From: Neolecta irregularis DAH-3
Taxonomy: Eukaryota; Ascomycota; Neolectomycetes; Neolectales; Neolectaceae
NCBI GenBank assembly: GCA_001929475.1
Contig: LXFE01003781.1
Span: 182 to 38,427, forward strand
DNA: 38,246 bases
Reading direction: 5' to 3'
Part shown: positions 12,978-24,008 of the stretch, piece by piece
How positions within the stretch are numbered: the first letter of the stretch is position 1
Layout: every line of letters begins with the position of its first letter
The notes under the pieces: generated by a model
Databases searched by the model: none
What the model was told of the DNA's origin: nothing
What the model saw: only the letters and a program-made list of their open reading frames with translations
Position numbers and translations under genes: made by a program

Positions 12978-13245
12978 TGCATCCAACACATTTTCATCAG
13001 GTCCTCTTCACGCGACTAGATAAAATAGTCCACGTGATATATGAGCATTTTGCCCTATATTCGATCATTGGATAACAAACAGTACTTTATCTCTGATTCT
13101 GAAAGTAACAATATATCGCAGTCTTTCAGCATAATTGTATTGCGGGCACTCAAAGTTGCAAACTCATCCAGTCTACCACCACAAAATATCTAGTCGCTGC
13201 TCAAAGTCAGAAACGTATCCCAGTCTGTAAGTACTCTAAGCTGCG

Positions 13246-16048
13246 ATGCAATCAATGTGGTCAAACATGTGGGGTGGTGGGTCTGTATACGAACGGAGAG
13301 ATGCACATTCCGAATTGTATCCGCTCTCGGGGAGATCTTCATCTTCCGAAGAAGGCACCAGTCATCAAAGACTTGGTCTGTTTGGTGGATATCATCAGCG
13401 AAAACGAAATCGACACCGAAATACGGGGGCCGCTTCCCTGCTCCATCGTTCTGAATCAGATCACGACCATAACGACGTTCCAGATTCGCTGTTGTATGAA
13501 CACGAACATGAAGATGATGAGCTTCCTTTACCCGCGACTGCACGGAGAATATTACACGTTGAGCACGGCGACGAAACACTTCGGATGGACGACCGACTGC
13601 AAAATACCCGCCAGAAAAACACCTCTGATCTGTGGAGTCTCCATGCAAAGGAACAAGCGCTGTGGAGATGGCACAACATCGCAAATATGGATTTGTTTAT
13701 CAGTGATGTATTCAAATGAGTGCATCTACGCATCTACTCATATAAAGTTATACACATATTACGTTCGGAAGGGTCTGACGTGCATCATACTGGATGAGCT
13801 TATTTATTTCTTGTTACCACCAAGTTTCTTTTTATTGCTGATGGTTTAGGATCATGGTGTTCATCATCTGCTTCTCCATTTACCTAACTCGATGCATCGA
13901 TTATTCCAAAATTCCTCATAGTTCAAAATTGGCAGAAGTCAAGATTCCACATTGCATGGCCATGTTGATCGCAAGTCTCGAATAGTTTGCTGACTCCAGG
14001 ATACCATTTGGTCTCACATTCATTATATGGGTTGTCGTTGCCTTCACAATATTCCATGCTATGCAAAAAGTGACGCATCTTGGCAGATGGCGAGAGATGC
14101 AACAGATTTATCTTCACATTCTGGAGGTCCGCGAGGCAAGTCTGGAACTCTGCCAGGGTTTTAATCAGCACAGATTGATATACAAACTATATCTTGGCAA
14201 GAAATTGTCAGACGGTTGATGGAAGCCCGTGAAAAGTACCCAACATCGCCTCTAACATTTGAAAATCTTGCTTGTAATCAGCGCATTAATCCTCACGACG
14301 TGGCCAACAGAATCATGAGACGAGACAATTATTTCATCGCCCTTATCACGAGAGGGACTTTGAAGCTTCGCCTCCCATTGCCTTTTATAAAAGAGAAATT
14401 ATTCTTTACCAGGCATTTGGAATGGTATCTCAATATGGTAGTCATGGACTACTTTTGCGATCGAGATGGCCACATAAGTCCATTCTTTTTGAAAGAGTCT
14501 GAGAGAGAAAAGTTATCTCAAGGGTATCATGCCTCTTGTCAGTATAATGACTGACTCAAAGATTACGAAAACGAATCCAATTCTTTGCGATCATCGCCTT
14601 CATATGCGGACCGATTTCTTTCGCATATCTCATTATCTACAACTTTTTCAGATATTTTCATGTTTACAGTCATTTACTATCGCTGGTCTAACTCTCCAGG
14701 AATATCAGAAGAACCCGGGTGTCATAGGTTCTCGCAGATACACGCGATGGGCACAATGGAAGTTTCGACAGTTTAACGAACTTGATCACTATTTCCAAGA
14801 ACGACTTGGCATGAGTTACCCTATAGCCTCTGAATATATCAACCAATTACCAAAAGAGAAGACAAATCGTATCGCACAGTAAGTGAATGCTGAAATATTT
14901 GTCCAACTAAGTATCTAGGTTTGTTGCTTTCGTCTCGGGTTCTTTCGCAGCAGTACTCGCTGTTGCAACGCTTCTTGATCCCGAGCTATTCCTCGGCTTT
15001 GAAATAACACAGAATCGCACAGTCCTCTTTTATCTCGGAATTCTGGGTACAATTTATGGTGTGGCAAGATCTATGATTTCGGACGATATGATTTTCTTCG
15101 ACCCTGAACAACAGATGAGAGAGGTGGCTGAATGTACGCATTATATGCCTGAACATTGGGAAGGTCGACTCCATACTATCGAGGTATGTACTTGTTCGTG
15201 AACGGCCTAAAATTTTGCAGGTTCAGCAAGAATTCAGTTCACTCTATCAATACGAGATCTTTAATCTTGTACAGGAAATATTCAGCGCACTTTTGGTGCC
15301 TTTTATCCTGATGACTGTTGATAGCAACAGTATAGTCGATTTCTTCCGTGAGAATTCTGTACATGTAGACGGTATGGGTCTCGTGTGTTCACATGCTGTA
15401 TTTGATTTCACCAAACCTTCTAAAGATGTAAGATTCTTTATTCAAGCAAGTTACTGATAAAATCAGAGCCCTTCACCGATAGAGCCACAAGATGAAAATG
15501 CACGTATAGAAGCCAAGATGCAAAGTTCTATGATGATTTTCCGCGAGAATAATAGTGCATGGGTACCAGAAGATATGGGTAGAAGCATTCTTGATGAGTC
15601 TGGTGGTGCAATGCATACCTCGATGCACCAGGGCAATCGTCAGCTACTACAGAATCACAAAGCTCGGCTATACAGAACCGCGCGTTCTCTTCGCAATAAA
15701 CGAGAGCGATATCCTGTGAGACAATTCTCTGAAAGTAACGATGCCCAAGAACCTTCTTATAGCAAACAGCGAGGTTATGGTGATGCTGGGTTTGCAGCAT
15801 ATCTTTCTCCACCTGGTCGGTACACCAATCTTGGAAGAATAGCAATAAATCCCCCAGATACTCTCCAAGAAGTGCCAGAAGAAGAACAACGAATGAGTTT
15901 ACTTACAGATTCATTTCAATCGACTGGACAACCTGCAGTGGAGGAACATCGGAATATGGATGATATTACAGCTGGGGGAGATCCAATTCATATATTGGGG
16001 AAATTTTATCAGGAAACAGGTAGGGCTGCAGGTGGATCCAATAGGTGA
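13246..16048 (+). CDS. ATG9: Autophagy-related protein 9 (lipid scramblase)
   Basis: Multi-spanning scramblase of Golgi-derived vesicles that seed autophagosomes. Nine introns give 816 aa. Homology anchors: [118 protein letters not shown]-like block, [18 protein letters not shown] and [24 protein letters not shown]. The acidic N-terminus and long polar C-terminus are usual. Introns: 13708-13747, 13813-13849, 13964-13999, 14127-14173, 14524-14561, 14662-14699, 14879-14918, 15184-15220, 15428-15466. The 14127 donor (GTCCGC) is weak. The start at 13246 follows an in-frame stop (13237), so it is the first possible ATG unless a 5' exon exists. Confidence 0.94.
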
Positions 16049-16124
16049 ATCTGGGGCTGGGTGTTGGGAAGCTATTTGAGTTTGGCATATCTGGGTCTTG
16101 GATACATAACATTAGTGTCCAAGG

Positions 16125-17131
16125 TTAATATGTCATTTCCTTTAAGTGTTCTAGACATTTCCTATCCAAAACATGCTGTGTTTTCTTGGGTATATACTCT
16201 TTCAGCCGTGCTTTCGAAACTCGGTAGACCTCGGTGTTTGTTATCAAGGACTTTTGTATATTCAAATTCATGGATAGTAACGCCGATTCCACATCCTCCG
16301 GTCTGATGTGAAGAATCTGCGACATGGCATTTATTGACCATTTTTCTGGCGCGGTTCCAGTTTCACACCCATTCACGACCAATTGAGCGATCTTTGATTT
16401 CCAATACTTCTGATACGTGTTTAGACCTTGTGCCGACAGTGGACTTTCAGGAGACTCGATTTTATTGCGTAGTCTAGAAATTTCGTAGGAAAAATCAATT
16501 AGTAGTTGCCCGTAGCCACGCCCTTGGAATTGAGGAAACACCAAGATACAAGCGAGATTATACTCATCCCACGAGCTAGAGCGCGTCAAAATATCAAATT
16601 TTAAACGTGATTGGAACCGTTTTTCTCTCGAGAAGAACCCAATGATTTCCGTAGACGTTTCTGTCGCTCTCTGCCTGAAAACACCCAGAACGTAAAAGTA
16701 GAATCCGTCAACATCATAATATATCGTCTTTTCGTCGAGAAACATTTTCGCAAATAATGAAAGACATTGACAAAACAACTTGACTTGTTAAGTATTTGTC
16801 TTGGATATAAATGGAACCATTACTTTGTCTTGGTCCCCATCAACGCGAAAAAGTTTATAGTTCTTTTTACAGTAAACGGACTGTCCAGGGACAGATTTAT
16901 CGCAAGAGCTCTTAATTTAGAGTTGGAAACCAGGCAAAACGGTGACTATACGCGGTGTATTTCCATTTGCGAAGGATCTATAGAATACTTGAAGCATTGA
17001 AGGCAAACATAGAGACTAGAAGCATTTTTGACAAGCTCTGGCGGATAGCGAGATGCGTAATGGGGTTTTAGCTTATACTTGCCCAAATAAACATAATCAA
17101 ATCGAGTTTCATCAGCAGGCGACTTTCCCAT
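16125..17131 (-). CDS. MYST-family histone acetyltransferase, Sas2-like
   Basis: Nuclear acetyltransferase of the MYST family; Sas2 acetylates histone H4 K16 in yeast. Two introns (16911-16951, 16779-16823) give 306 aa. Seen: the MYST zinc finger C43-x2-C46-x12-H59-x3-C63 (YVCLQCF...HRSSC), CLSLFAKMFLDEKTIYYDVDGF, acetyl-CoA motif QGRGYGQLLIDFSYEISR, catalytic Cys in NLACILVFPQF and Glu in SPESPLS. Small size, no chromodomain and GFFSREK point to Sas2 rather than Esa1, with moderate certainty. The start at 17131 (MGKSPADE) is the first in-frame ATG. It converges on ATG9 and diverges from the L27a gene. Confidence 0.87.
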
Positions 17132-17277
17132 TGATTTCGCGTCGAGTCGAGAGAGTTGTAAATATCGCAAAATTCATTCGCATAATTAGATGGAATTAAG
17201 GACATTTAGGAGGACAGTAACAAGTGACTGTGAAAACCAACCACCGACGGTACCACAACACACTGCCACCACGAGAA

Positions 17278-17837
17278 ATGCCTACTAGATTAACCAAAAC
17301 CGTATGTTCAGCAAATGGACGGCGGCTAATGAAATGAACAGAGAAAACACAGGGGACATGTTTCCGCTGGTCATGGCCGAGTAGGAAAACACAGGAAGCA
17401 TCCGGGTGGTCGAGGTTTGGCTGGCGGTCAGCATCATCTACGAATCAATATGGGTAAACTCATTCCTTGAGGAGGGACTCAGGAAATAGATAAATACCAT
17501 CCTGGTTATTTCGGCAAAGTCGGTATGCGACATTATCACAAACTCAAGAATCAATCCTGGAAACCTGTCATCAATCTTGACAAATTGTGGACCCTAACCT
17601 CTCCGGAAACTCGGGAGAAATTTCTCGGGAAGAAAACTGAGATTGCGCCAGTGATCGACACTTTATCAAAGGTACTATACTGTTTCAACCTAGATATTCA
17701 GAAATTAGGGCTTTGCCAAAGTTCTAGGAAAAGGCCGAATTCCTAACACGCCAGTTATCGTTCGAACAAGATTCATTTCCCGAAGAGCAGAAAACAAGAT
17801 AAAGCAGGCTGGCGGTGTTGTCGAACTTGTAGCATAA
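17278..17837 (+). CDS. RPL28: 60S ribosomal protein uL15 (L27a; yeast Rpl28)
   Basis: Large-subunit ribosomal protein. Splicing gives 148 aa, close to yeast Rpl28 at 149. The sequence is near-canonical: [55 protein letters not shown], then [12 protein letters not shown] and [18 protein letters not shown] at the end. Introns: 17302-17341, 17454-17489, 17672-17708. The early first intron after eight codons is typical of ribosomal protein genes. The 146-bp spacer with the Sas2-like gene must contain both promoters. Confidence 0.97.
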
Positions 17838-18152
17838 ATTTATTTCTTATTTGCGTCATTTCTTGATATTTCATTGTGAAAATCACTACATGGATGCCTC
17901 AATAGAGAACAAAGGTCACGGTGAACCTTTTCGTGAGGCATATATTCTTTTATGTCTACCTGTTCATTTGAGCTGGTTCATGAAAATCTTGAGAATTAAC
18001 TAATCTTGATCATCAAAAAGTTTACAATGCAGTGCTGTTTCTAATTACCTATCTCCAGTAGCAATACGAAATAACAAATCTTGGGCCGCCAATTTGTGCA
18101 TGACGACCTCAACGTTTGGAGACAGTGATACCCGGACGAAACACAGTCCATG
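17838..18152. other. Convergent spacer L27a/NDUFB9
   Basis: About 315 bp, AT-rich, holding the two 3' UTRs. The minus-strand frame extending here from NDUFB9 is intronic and downstream sequence only. No RNA gene or repeat seen. Confidence 0.5.
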
Positions 18153-18505
18153 CTAATGACTGTGTGGTTCCATAACAGGAGGTATCTTTCCGTCATCAAA
18201 TAGCTTATTTCGCTCCCATTTCGAGCCATTCACTCCAGTTGGAACTGCAAAACTTAAGAATTTCGCAAGATCGAGAAGATACTTGTATATGGATCAGAAT
18301 GTTCGGCTTTATCGAGAAAAGCTTCCGTTTCATCAAGCAATTTTGCGATTTCTCGAGGATCCTGGAGAGATTTATGGGAGTCGAATAACTCGCGAATTTC
18401 TACTGCCATGGTTCTCCATTTCAAGTGATCTACCGTCCAATCCAGCGAAATTTTTAATGTCCTCCGGTACAATACTTTTGTCCGAAAGGCAGCGGTTAGA
18501 CTCAT
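18153..18505 (-). CDS. NDUFB9: NADH:ubiquinone oxidoreductase B22-like subunit (LYR protein)
   Basis: Accessory subunit of the membrane arm of mitochondrial complex I. One intron (18245-18282) gives 104 aa. The LYR motif is at VLYRRTLK near the N-terminus; RELFDSHKSLQDPREIAKLLDE, EHSDPYTIPTGVNGSKWERN and a PPVMEP tail follow the fungal NDUFB9 pattern. The start at 18505 (MSLTAAFRTK) is preferred because a longer in-frame extension overlaps the promoter of the neighbour. It diverges from KGD2 with 86 bp between starts. LYR proteins bind acyl carrier protein; that is family knowledge. Confidence 0.88.
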
Positions 18506-18591
18506 CGTTGATGTGGAAATGGAGGTTAAGTGACGAGTAGTGAGTTCCTTGGTAAAATAAACCTCCAAGTTTATTGTATCAATTTGTACTG

Positions 18592-20306
18592 ATGCTTTCT
18601 CGAAGAGCAACTTCGGTTTTCTCATACAATTTCCTCTCTTGTCCAGCAAGATTGGGCAGATGTCATTCATGTTCACGTTGCCTGTTCAAAAGCACTGCCT
18701 CAAGTCGATCCTTACCGACAATAAGGACTTTCCTCAAGACGTACGTTCAAGTTCCTCAATCAGGCTAAAAGGATAGTTGCTCAATACCGATTAGATTCAA
18801 TCCATCTGCCCAGGTTCGGTTCTATGGTTTTTTTCCTATAAATATTGATTATATTAATCATGCAGCTGATAAGGTCATCAAAGTGCCTCAAATGGCTGAG
18901 TCTCTTACAGAAGGCACTCTGAAGCAATGGACAAAGCGTATATCTTTCACAAGAGTAGGTGAATGATATCTCTAGAGGTTGGTGATTATGTTGAACGAGA
19001 CGAGGAAGTCGCAACAATCGAAACGGACAAAGTAGAGCCCAGTCCAAGGTTACATGTTTATATAGGCTAGATCGATGTCTCGGTGAATTCTCCGGAAGCC
19101 GGTACAATTAAAGAACATTTGGCAAAGGAAGAAGATACCGTTCAAGTTGGTCAAGATCTGTTTAGAATGGAATTAGGTGGAGAATCTCCAAAAGGTAAAG
19201 CTTCCTTCTAAGTTTTTACTAACCTAGAGAATCACCTGCAAAAGAAGATGCCAATGGTCAACCTAGAGAAGCTCTGGAGGTATCGAAGGGCGAACAACAA
19301 AAACAAAAAAAAGATACAGCGGTAGCATCTAAGGAGAAACAGAACGAGCCAGAAAGATCTGGAAAGAAAATGGACAAGAATAGTCCACCACCGCAAGAGT
19401 CAACCCCCCATGAATCTTCTACCGCAAATGCATTCACTGGCATTGGTCGTAGGGATGAGCGACGTGTATGGAAGCACCATGCGATCAGAAATATTTACCT
19501 TTGTTAGGTCAAAATGAACAGAATGCGTCTTCGAATTGCCGAGCGATTAAAAGAATCACAAAACACCGCTGCCTCATTGACAACATTTAATGAAGTGGAC
19601 ATGTCAAACCTCATGGAAATGCGTTCACTCTACAAGGACGAGATTCTGAAGAAGACAGGTGTGAAACTAGGATTCATGAGTGCCTTTACAAAAGCCGTTA
19701 TCTTATCTATGCGAGATATTCCAGCCATAAATGCATCAATCGAAGGTCCTAACGGTGGAGATACAATTGTATATCGTGATTATGTCGATATGAGTATTGC
19801 AGTCGCAACACCAAAAGGACTCGTCACTCCTGTTATCCGAAATGCTGAAACATTGGATTTCGTCGGAATTGAGAAGGCTATCGCCGAACTTGGTTCAAAG
19901 GTTTACACTTTCATCTGTTCAGATATCTTATTTAGAGGCTCGTGACGGAAGGCTCACCGTCGAAGATATGGCTGGTGGTACCTTTACTATATCTAATGGA
20001 GGTGTATTTGGTTCATTAATGGGTATACCATGTGTATCACATTTGTTGCTAACGACAGGTACCCCAATTATCAATCTTCCCCAAACTGCCGTGCTCGGCC
20101 TTCACGCGATCAAAGATCGTCCAATCGCAATTAATGGACAGGTAGCGGTTCGACCCATGATGTACTTGGCCTTGACATATGGTACTGGCCTCGTTCTCAA
20201 GATCGCTCATGTTTTAGATCATCGACTAGTTGACGGAAGGGAAGCTGTTACTTTTCTTAAAATGGTCAAAGAATATATCGAAGATCCCCGCAAAATGCTC
20301 TTATAG
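18592..20306 (+). CDS. KGD2: 2-oxoglutarate dehydrogenase E2, dihydrolipoyl succinyltransferase
   Basis: Core E2 of the mitochondrial 2-oxoglutarate dehydrogenase complex (TCA cycle). Splicing gives 458 aa (yeast Kgd2: 463). The N-terminal ~67 residues are a basic, Ser-rich presequence. The lipoyl domain runs [19 protein letters not shown] to VNSPEAG, with lipoyl Lys109 in IETDK, whose codon ends right at intron 19032. A Lys/Glu/Pro-rich linker follows, then the catalytic domain with [11 protein letters not shown] and [10 protein letters not shown]. Introns: 18741-18776, 18827-18865, 18938-18975, 19032-19070, 19195-19229, 19466-19507, 19901-19937, 20023-20058, 20182-20217. The last two are multiples of three with no stop. 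There is no E3-binding domain, as usual for Kgd2. Confidence 0.95.
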
Positions 20307-20498
20307 AGCGTAAAAAGCGCATATGACAGAATTGCTAAACCTTGACATATTTCACATTACTGAGTATATATATGACAGAATGAACAATCGAACCATCACC
20401 ATAATAATAGCTCCAACCCCGATAACAAGAAGCAATGCTTATTTCCTACCGATCCGAATCTGCTATCCTAAGCGAAACAAGCCAGTTTTTGATTGAAA

Positions 20499-23277
20499 TC
20501 ATAAATTAATTCGATCAGCGATCTCCCTATGTTATTGTTAGAAATACCTATGCAATTTCATACCTAATGCTCGAGACGATATTGTCCTTGATATCTTCAT
20601 GCTTCCCAGCGGCAATCTTCAAGATTAATTCCTGAACAATTAAAATCTCTTGATAGAGTAACATACAATCAGTTCTGTCCGACCCAAAATGTCGACGTGA
20701 TCACTGGTGTGCGGACCACCACGGAAATCAAATCTTCCAGGCATATGTTCCATCTCATAAGTAGTCACTGTGGCATTCCCGGGATTAAAAAGGGAGTTCT
20801 TCCATCCTTTCACACACATATATCCTATATTTCAGTTTATTATAGCTGAAAACTTGAATAACCTGAGGATATCAGTGGTACTGTACCATCACCCTCGCCA
20901 GTTTCGACTCCTTTCTAGAAGATAAGCAAAAGTTGGGAAGTTAAGTGATTGAGTATACCTCTGTGTGTGCTTTAACATTGATTGTGTTATCAATAACTGG
21001 AATGGAAATATTGCTCCCTATCAGTACCTCTTCTTTATACCAGTAACTTCTTTCTGTAAGTTTTCCAACACCATAAAGACAATAGATTTTGAGATCGGGG
21101 GCATAGGGTAATCGAAACTACACATGAGTTCATATAGTTGTAGTCACTGACTTCTAGGGGATTGCTCCATTTCTCAGGTCTTTTATCGTTTTCTATCAGT
21201 TGCTCTTCTGTCCTAGCTATTCCATAGCTGAAATTTGACTTTAGCAGCTGTACTCATTAGCTATTGACGAGTTGAAACCCTACTTTATGAAAAGTATCTG
21301 GGGTATGTTTAAACAAATATTCGAATGATTCCGAGATGGTAAGATTTGTCTGCTTGACGACGCCGTCGGTGCCTCTTTTACCAGCAAACTTGAGGAAAGC
21401 CCCCATATTTTGATTGCCTTCATTATCGAGGTCATCGGGTGCAGAAACTCCATCTCCCCAACTACTTTGTCGTTAATATTGATACTTAAAGCAAGAAACA
21501 CATTATATCACCACCTTTTGGCAGCATAGAACTGATTCCAGGGAGTGACCGCATTAGTGTGGCACGCTGAGCAGTCAGTTTTCAAGACAATGGGCGTTTG
21601 ATACTTCAGATTTGGAAAAGAATTTCTCTAATCTTCACGTTCAGCAGTTCTCTCGAATCTCTTTGACTACCCATAAACAGATATTGCATTTAACTGTGCC
21701 GTATCTCGCATCTCACCACTCAGTAGTACAGGAAAAGCTTTCGGTGTTCCGAGTAAGCTCCCTGATATCTAACAACTTTGTTAGAGAAATCACGAAGGCT
21801 ACAAACATTGATGAAAGCCTCGATATTATCGTTTATCCATGTAGATCCGCCATTACCGTACCCTTCAGCCTCAACCTTGTTGTTAATGCAGCTTGTTCTG
21901 GCACCATACCCATTTCATGAACCAAAGAACAATCAGAGATCCTGAAAATCATGAGGACGAGTTTCTAGCTGAGAGAATACCCATGCTATGAGCAACCAGA
22001 ACTATTATCGATTAATGAATAAATTATTGAAAATATACCTGTTTTCTTTCCAGTGTGAGAATTGGAAGATTCTATAATCATCTGCGGAATATCAGTAAGA
22101 GATTGCATAGTTATGCGAACTTTCAACTTGGAAAAGTAATGATCTCGAATTATCAGCCACGAGTCTGCCCAATATTGAAATTTACCCCTTTCTTCGAGAT
22201 TTGTATATGATATTCTCCAATCATAGGCAGCGGAATGCATTGTGTTAGGGTCATAACCAATTGCCGCCAGATTTTCAATTATCTGACCTAGTTAGATGCA
22301 AAATTCTTCGGGAGGCAATGCTTTGTTCCATATCCAATAACCAGCAACAAAGAAATCAGCTGGATATGAGCAAGTCTCACACGGGGAGTATACCAGCATC
22401 AAACCCTTGTGCAGCACGTAATTTTACATCGGGTGGGTCTAAGCCAGTTTCTAGATCCAGCATCATTTGTTGCTTTTTGGTAAATTTCAATTGATGAACA
22501 TATGTTCTTACAAGCCAGCAGTCTTTGTCTAGTAACATCGCTTTAATCATTGTGTAACTGCCCTTGATGTTCAATATTGAAAGAGCTCAAAAATATGCTA
22601 CCCATAAACGTTTGCGAAAGTAAGGTAATCTATGAAATAAGGCCATTTGCTTTAACGGATTGATGCAACATACGAGCAGTTCTTTACCGACCAGCTTTCT
22701 AGTCCTGCAGAATGAGAACTTGTCCAATATTGCAAGTTATTACGGACCTGTAGAGATTATCCCAGGAACCTTCAGTCAGCTACCAACCAAGCCTGCAGTA
22801 AATATACCATCACGACGAGAAAATCGGCCCGTAATCCGGAGTCATATAAGCTTTTCCCTACAGAGAACCCATCTGGAGTTGCTATGTTCTTCTCTCTCTT
22901 TATAATTTTCTGGGTCTCGTCCAAGATATTACCGGGGAGCTTCTCGAGGAAGTCATTTATATCAAGCAGATCTCCAATCGATTCGAATGGGATGTCAGGC
23001 GACTGAACAAGAAATAATGCGAGTATCAAACCAGCAAAGGCGCCCAGAAGGAACATTATCCGTTTATGATACCGATTCCTGCAGTATAGTCAAAAATTCC
23101 CTCTGTACAACGAACAAACTTCTTTATTGGCTTTGTAGCAACATGGCCACGCTGGCTGGTAGTACTAGAAGACTCTCCGCCATCTTCAATATGAGGGCTG
23201 ATGTGCTTCTGTTCTTCGGAAACCCCTTCGTTCAATTGTTTTCGGTTCTTGATCCCCGAGCTTGAGGTATTCGGCAT
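20499..23277 (-). CDS. LRO1: Phospholipid:diacylglycerol acyltransferase (PDAT)
   Basis: ER enzyme making triacylglycerol by acyl transfer from phospholipids. Splicing gives 646 aa (yeast Lro1: 661). One membrane segment follows KNRYHKR; then GIISTGLESW, PYFRKRLWGS, ETGLDPP, KLRAAQGFDA and YDWRISYTNLE. The triad is Ser301 in AHSMG, Asp in GDGTVPL and His in SDHVDILG. I placed 22 introns: 23079-23119, 22770-22807, 22705-22747, 22650-22687, 22563-22601, 22473-22511, 22360-22393, 22283-22321 (GC-AG), 22144-22185, 22002-22038, 21942-21980, 21876-21909, 21769-21806, 21633-21670, 21567-21604, 21465-21501, 21248-21283, 21118-21151, 20915-20958, 20825-20862, 20632-20666, 20527-20563. Exons of 22, 17, 21, 32 and 28 nt occur. 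Introns are 30% of the gene. Confidence 0.94.
22283..22321 (-). other. GC-AG intron in LRO1
   Basis: A 39-nt minus-strand segment starting GCATTG and ending GTCAG. Removing it joins FVAGYWIWNK to IIENLAAIGYDP, a conserved PDAT stretch. No GT donor exists at the junction. The donor is not the usual GCAAGT, so this call is a little weaker than the COG6 one. Confidence 0.6.
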
Positions 23278-23392
23278 CTCGCTAGTTGAACAAATAGTTT
23301 CCAAACTTGCTATTTTGAATGATGTTTTGAACCCCCACGTGAATATCAAACCACCAATCCAGGCCGTCACTCGGCGAGACTATCAGAATTCA

Positions 23393-23991
23393 ATGGACCG
23401 CTCCAAAATATCCCACTCGCCTTTTAAAGACGAAACTCAACTGGCCGATATCATTGAACTGATTACAAATGACCTGAGCGAACCGTATTCTATATATGTA
23501 TTTCGATACTTTATACATCAATGGCCAGAGTTATGTTGGCTTGTATGTATCGCGACAGCAAGAAATATTAACTCTCCAGGCTTTCTACGAAGAAAATTTC
23601 ATTGGCGTTGTAGTCTGTAAGCTGGAGGACCATAGGGGCCTGAAACGCGGATATATTGCAATGCTGGCAGTTAAAGATGCATACAGGGGCATGGGAGTCG
23701 GTATGTATGCTAGTATACCGTCAAGTCTAACGAGAAAGCCACGAAACTGGTTCAGAAGGTGATCAAGGTAATGATTGAGAAGAAAGCCGATGAGGTTAAC
23801 TTTTTGGCGAACTCCATTTCTGATACAATCAGGTTGCCCTCGAGACCGAAGTGTCCAATACTGCAGCAATGGCCCTCTACGAAAATCTTGGCTTCATGAG
23901 AAGTAAAAGATTACATAGTTACTACCTCAACGCTGGAGATGCCGTTCGATTCCTGTTACCACTAACATCAAGAGATAATATTTATACATAA
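23393..23991 (+). CDS. MAK3: N-terminal acetyltransferase NatC catalytic subunit
   Basis: GNAT enzyme (Naa30/Mak3) that acetylates N-termini starting with Met plus a hydrophobic residue. Three introns (23543-23579, 23697-23734, 23795-23832) give 161 aa. Seen: YVFRYFIHQWPELCWL, VCKLEDHRGLKRGYIAMLAV, acetyl-CoA loop YRGMGKATKLV, ALETEVSNTAAMALYENLGF, and the Mak3 signature YYLNAGDAVRFLLPLT at the C-terminus. The second intron uses a non-canonical GTCGGT donor; it is chosen because only this junction restores the R-G-x-G-x-A loop in frame. It diverges from LRO1 (115 bp) and converges on CND1 with a 17-bp gap. Confidence 0.93.
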
Positions 23992-24008
23992 ACCCAGGAA
24001 AGAAAGAG

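Noticed and set aside
13190-13684. 164-aa minus-strand frame under the ATG9 N-terminus
   Set aside because: Cysteine- and histidine-rich random-looking sequence, antisense to a frame with clear Atg9 motifs ([10 protein letters not shown]).
13975-13999. 25-nt intron in ATG9
   Set aside because: A donor 11 nt upstream (13964) gives a 36-nt intron and a better match to Atg9 spacing before the Trp of the next membrane segment.
18506-18676. N-terminal extension of the NDUFB9 frame upstream of 18505
   Set aside because: It would overlap the KGD2 start region, lacks conservation with the family and is not needed.
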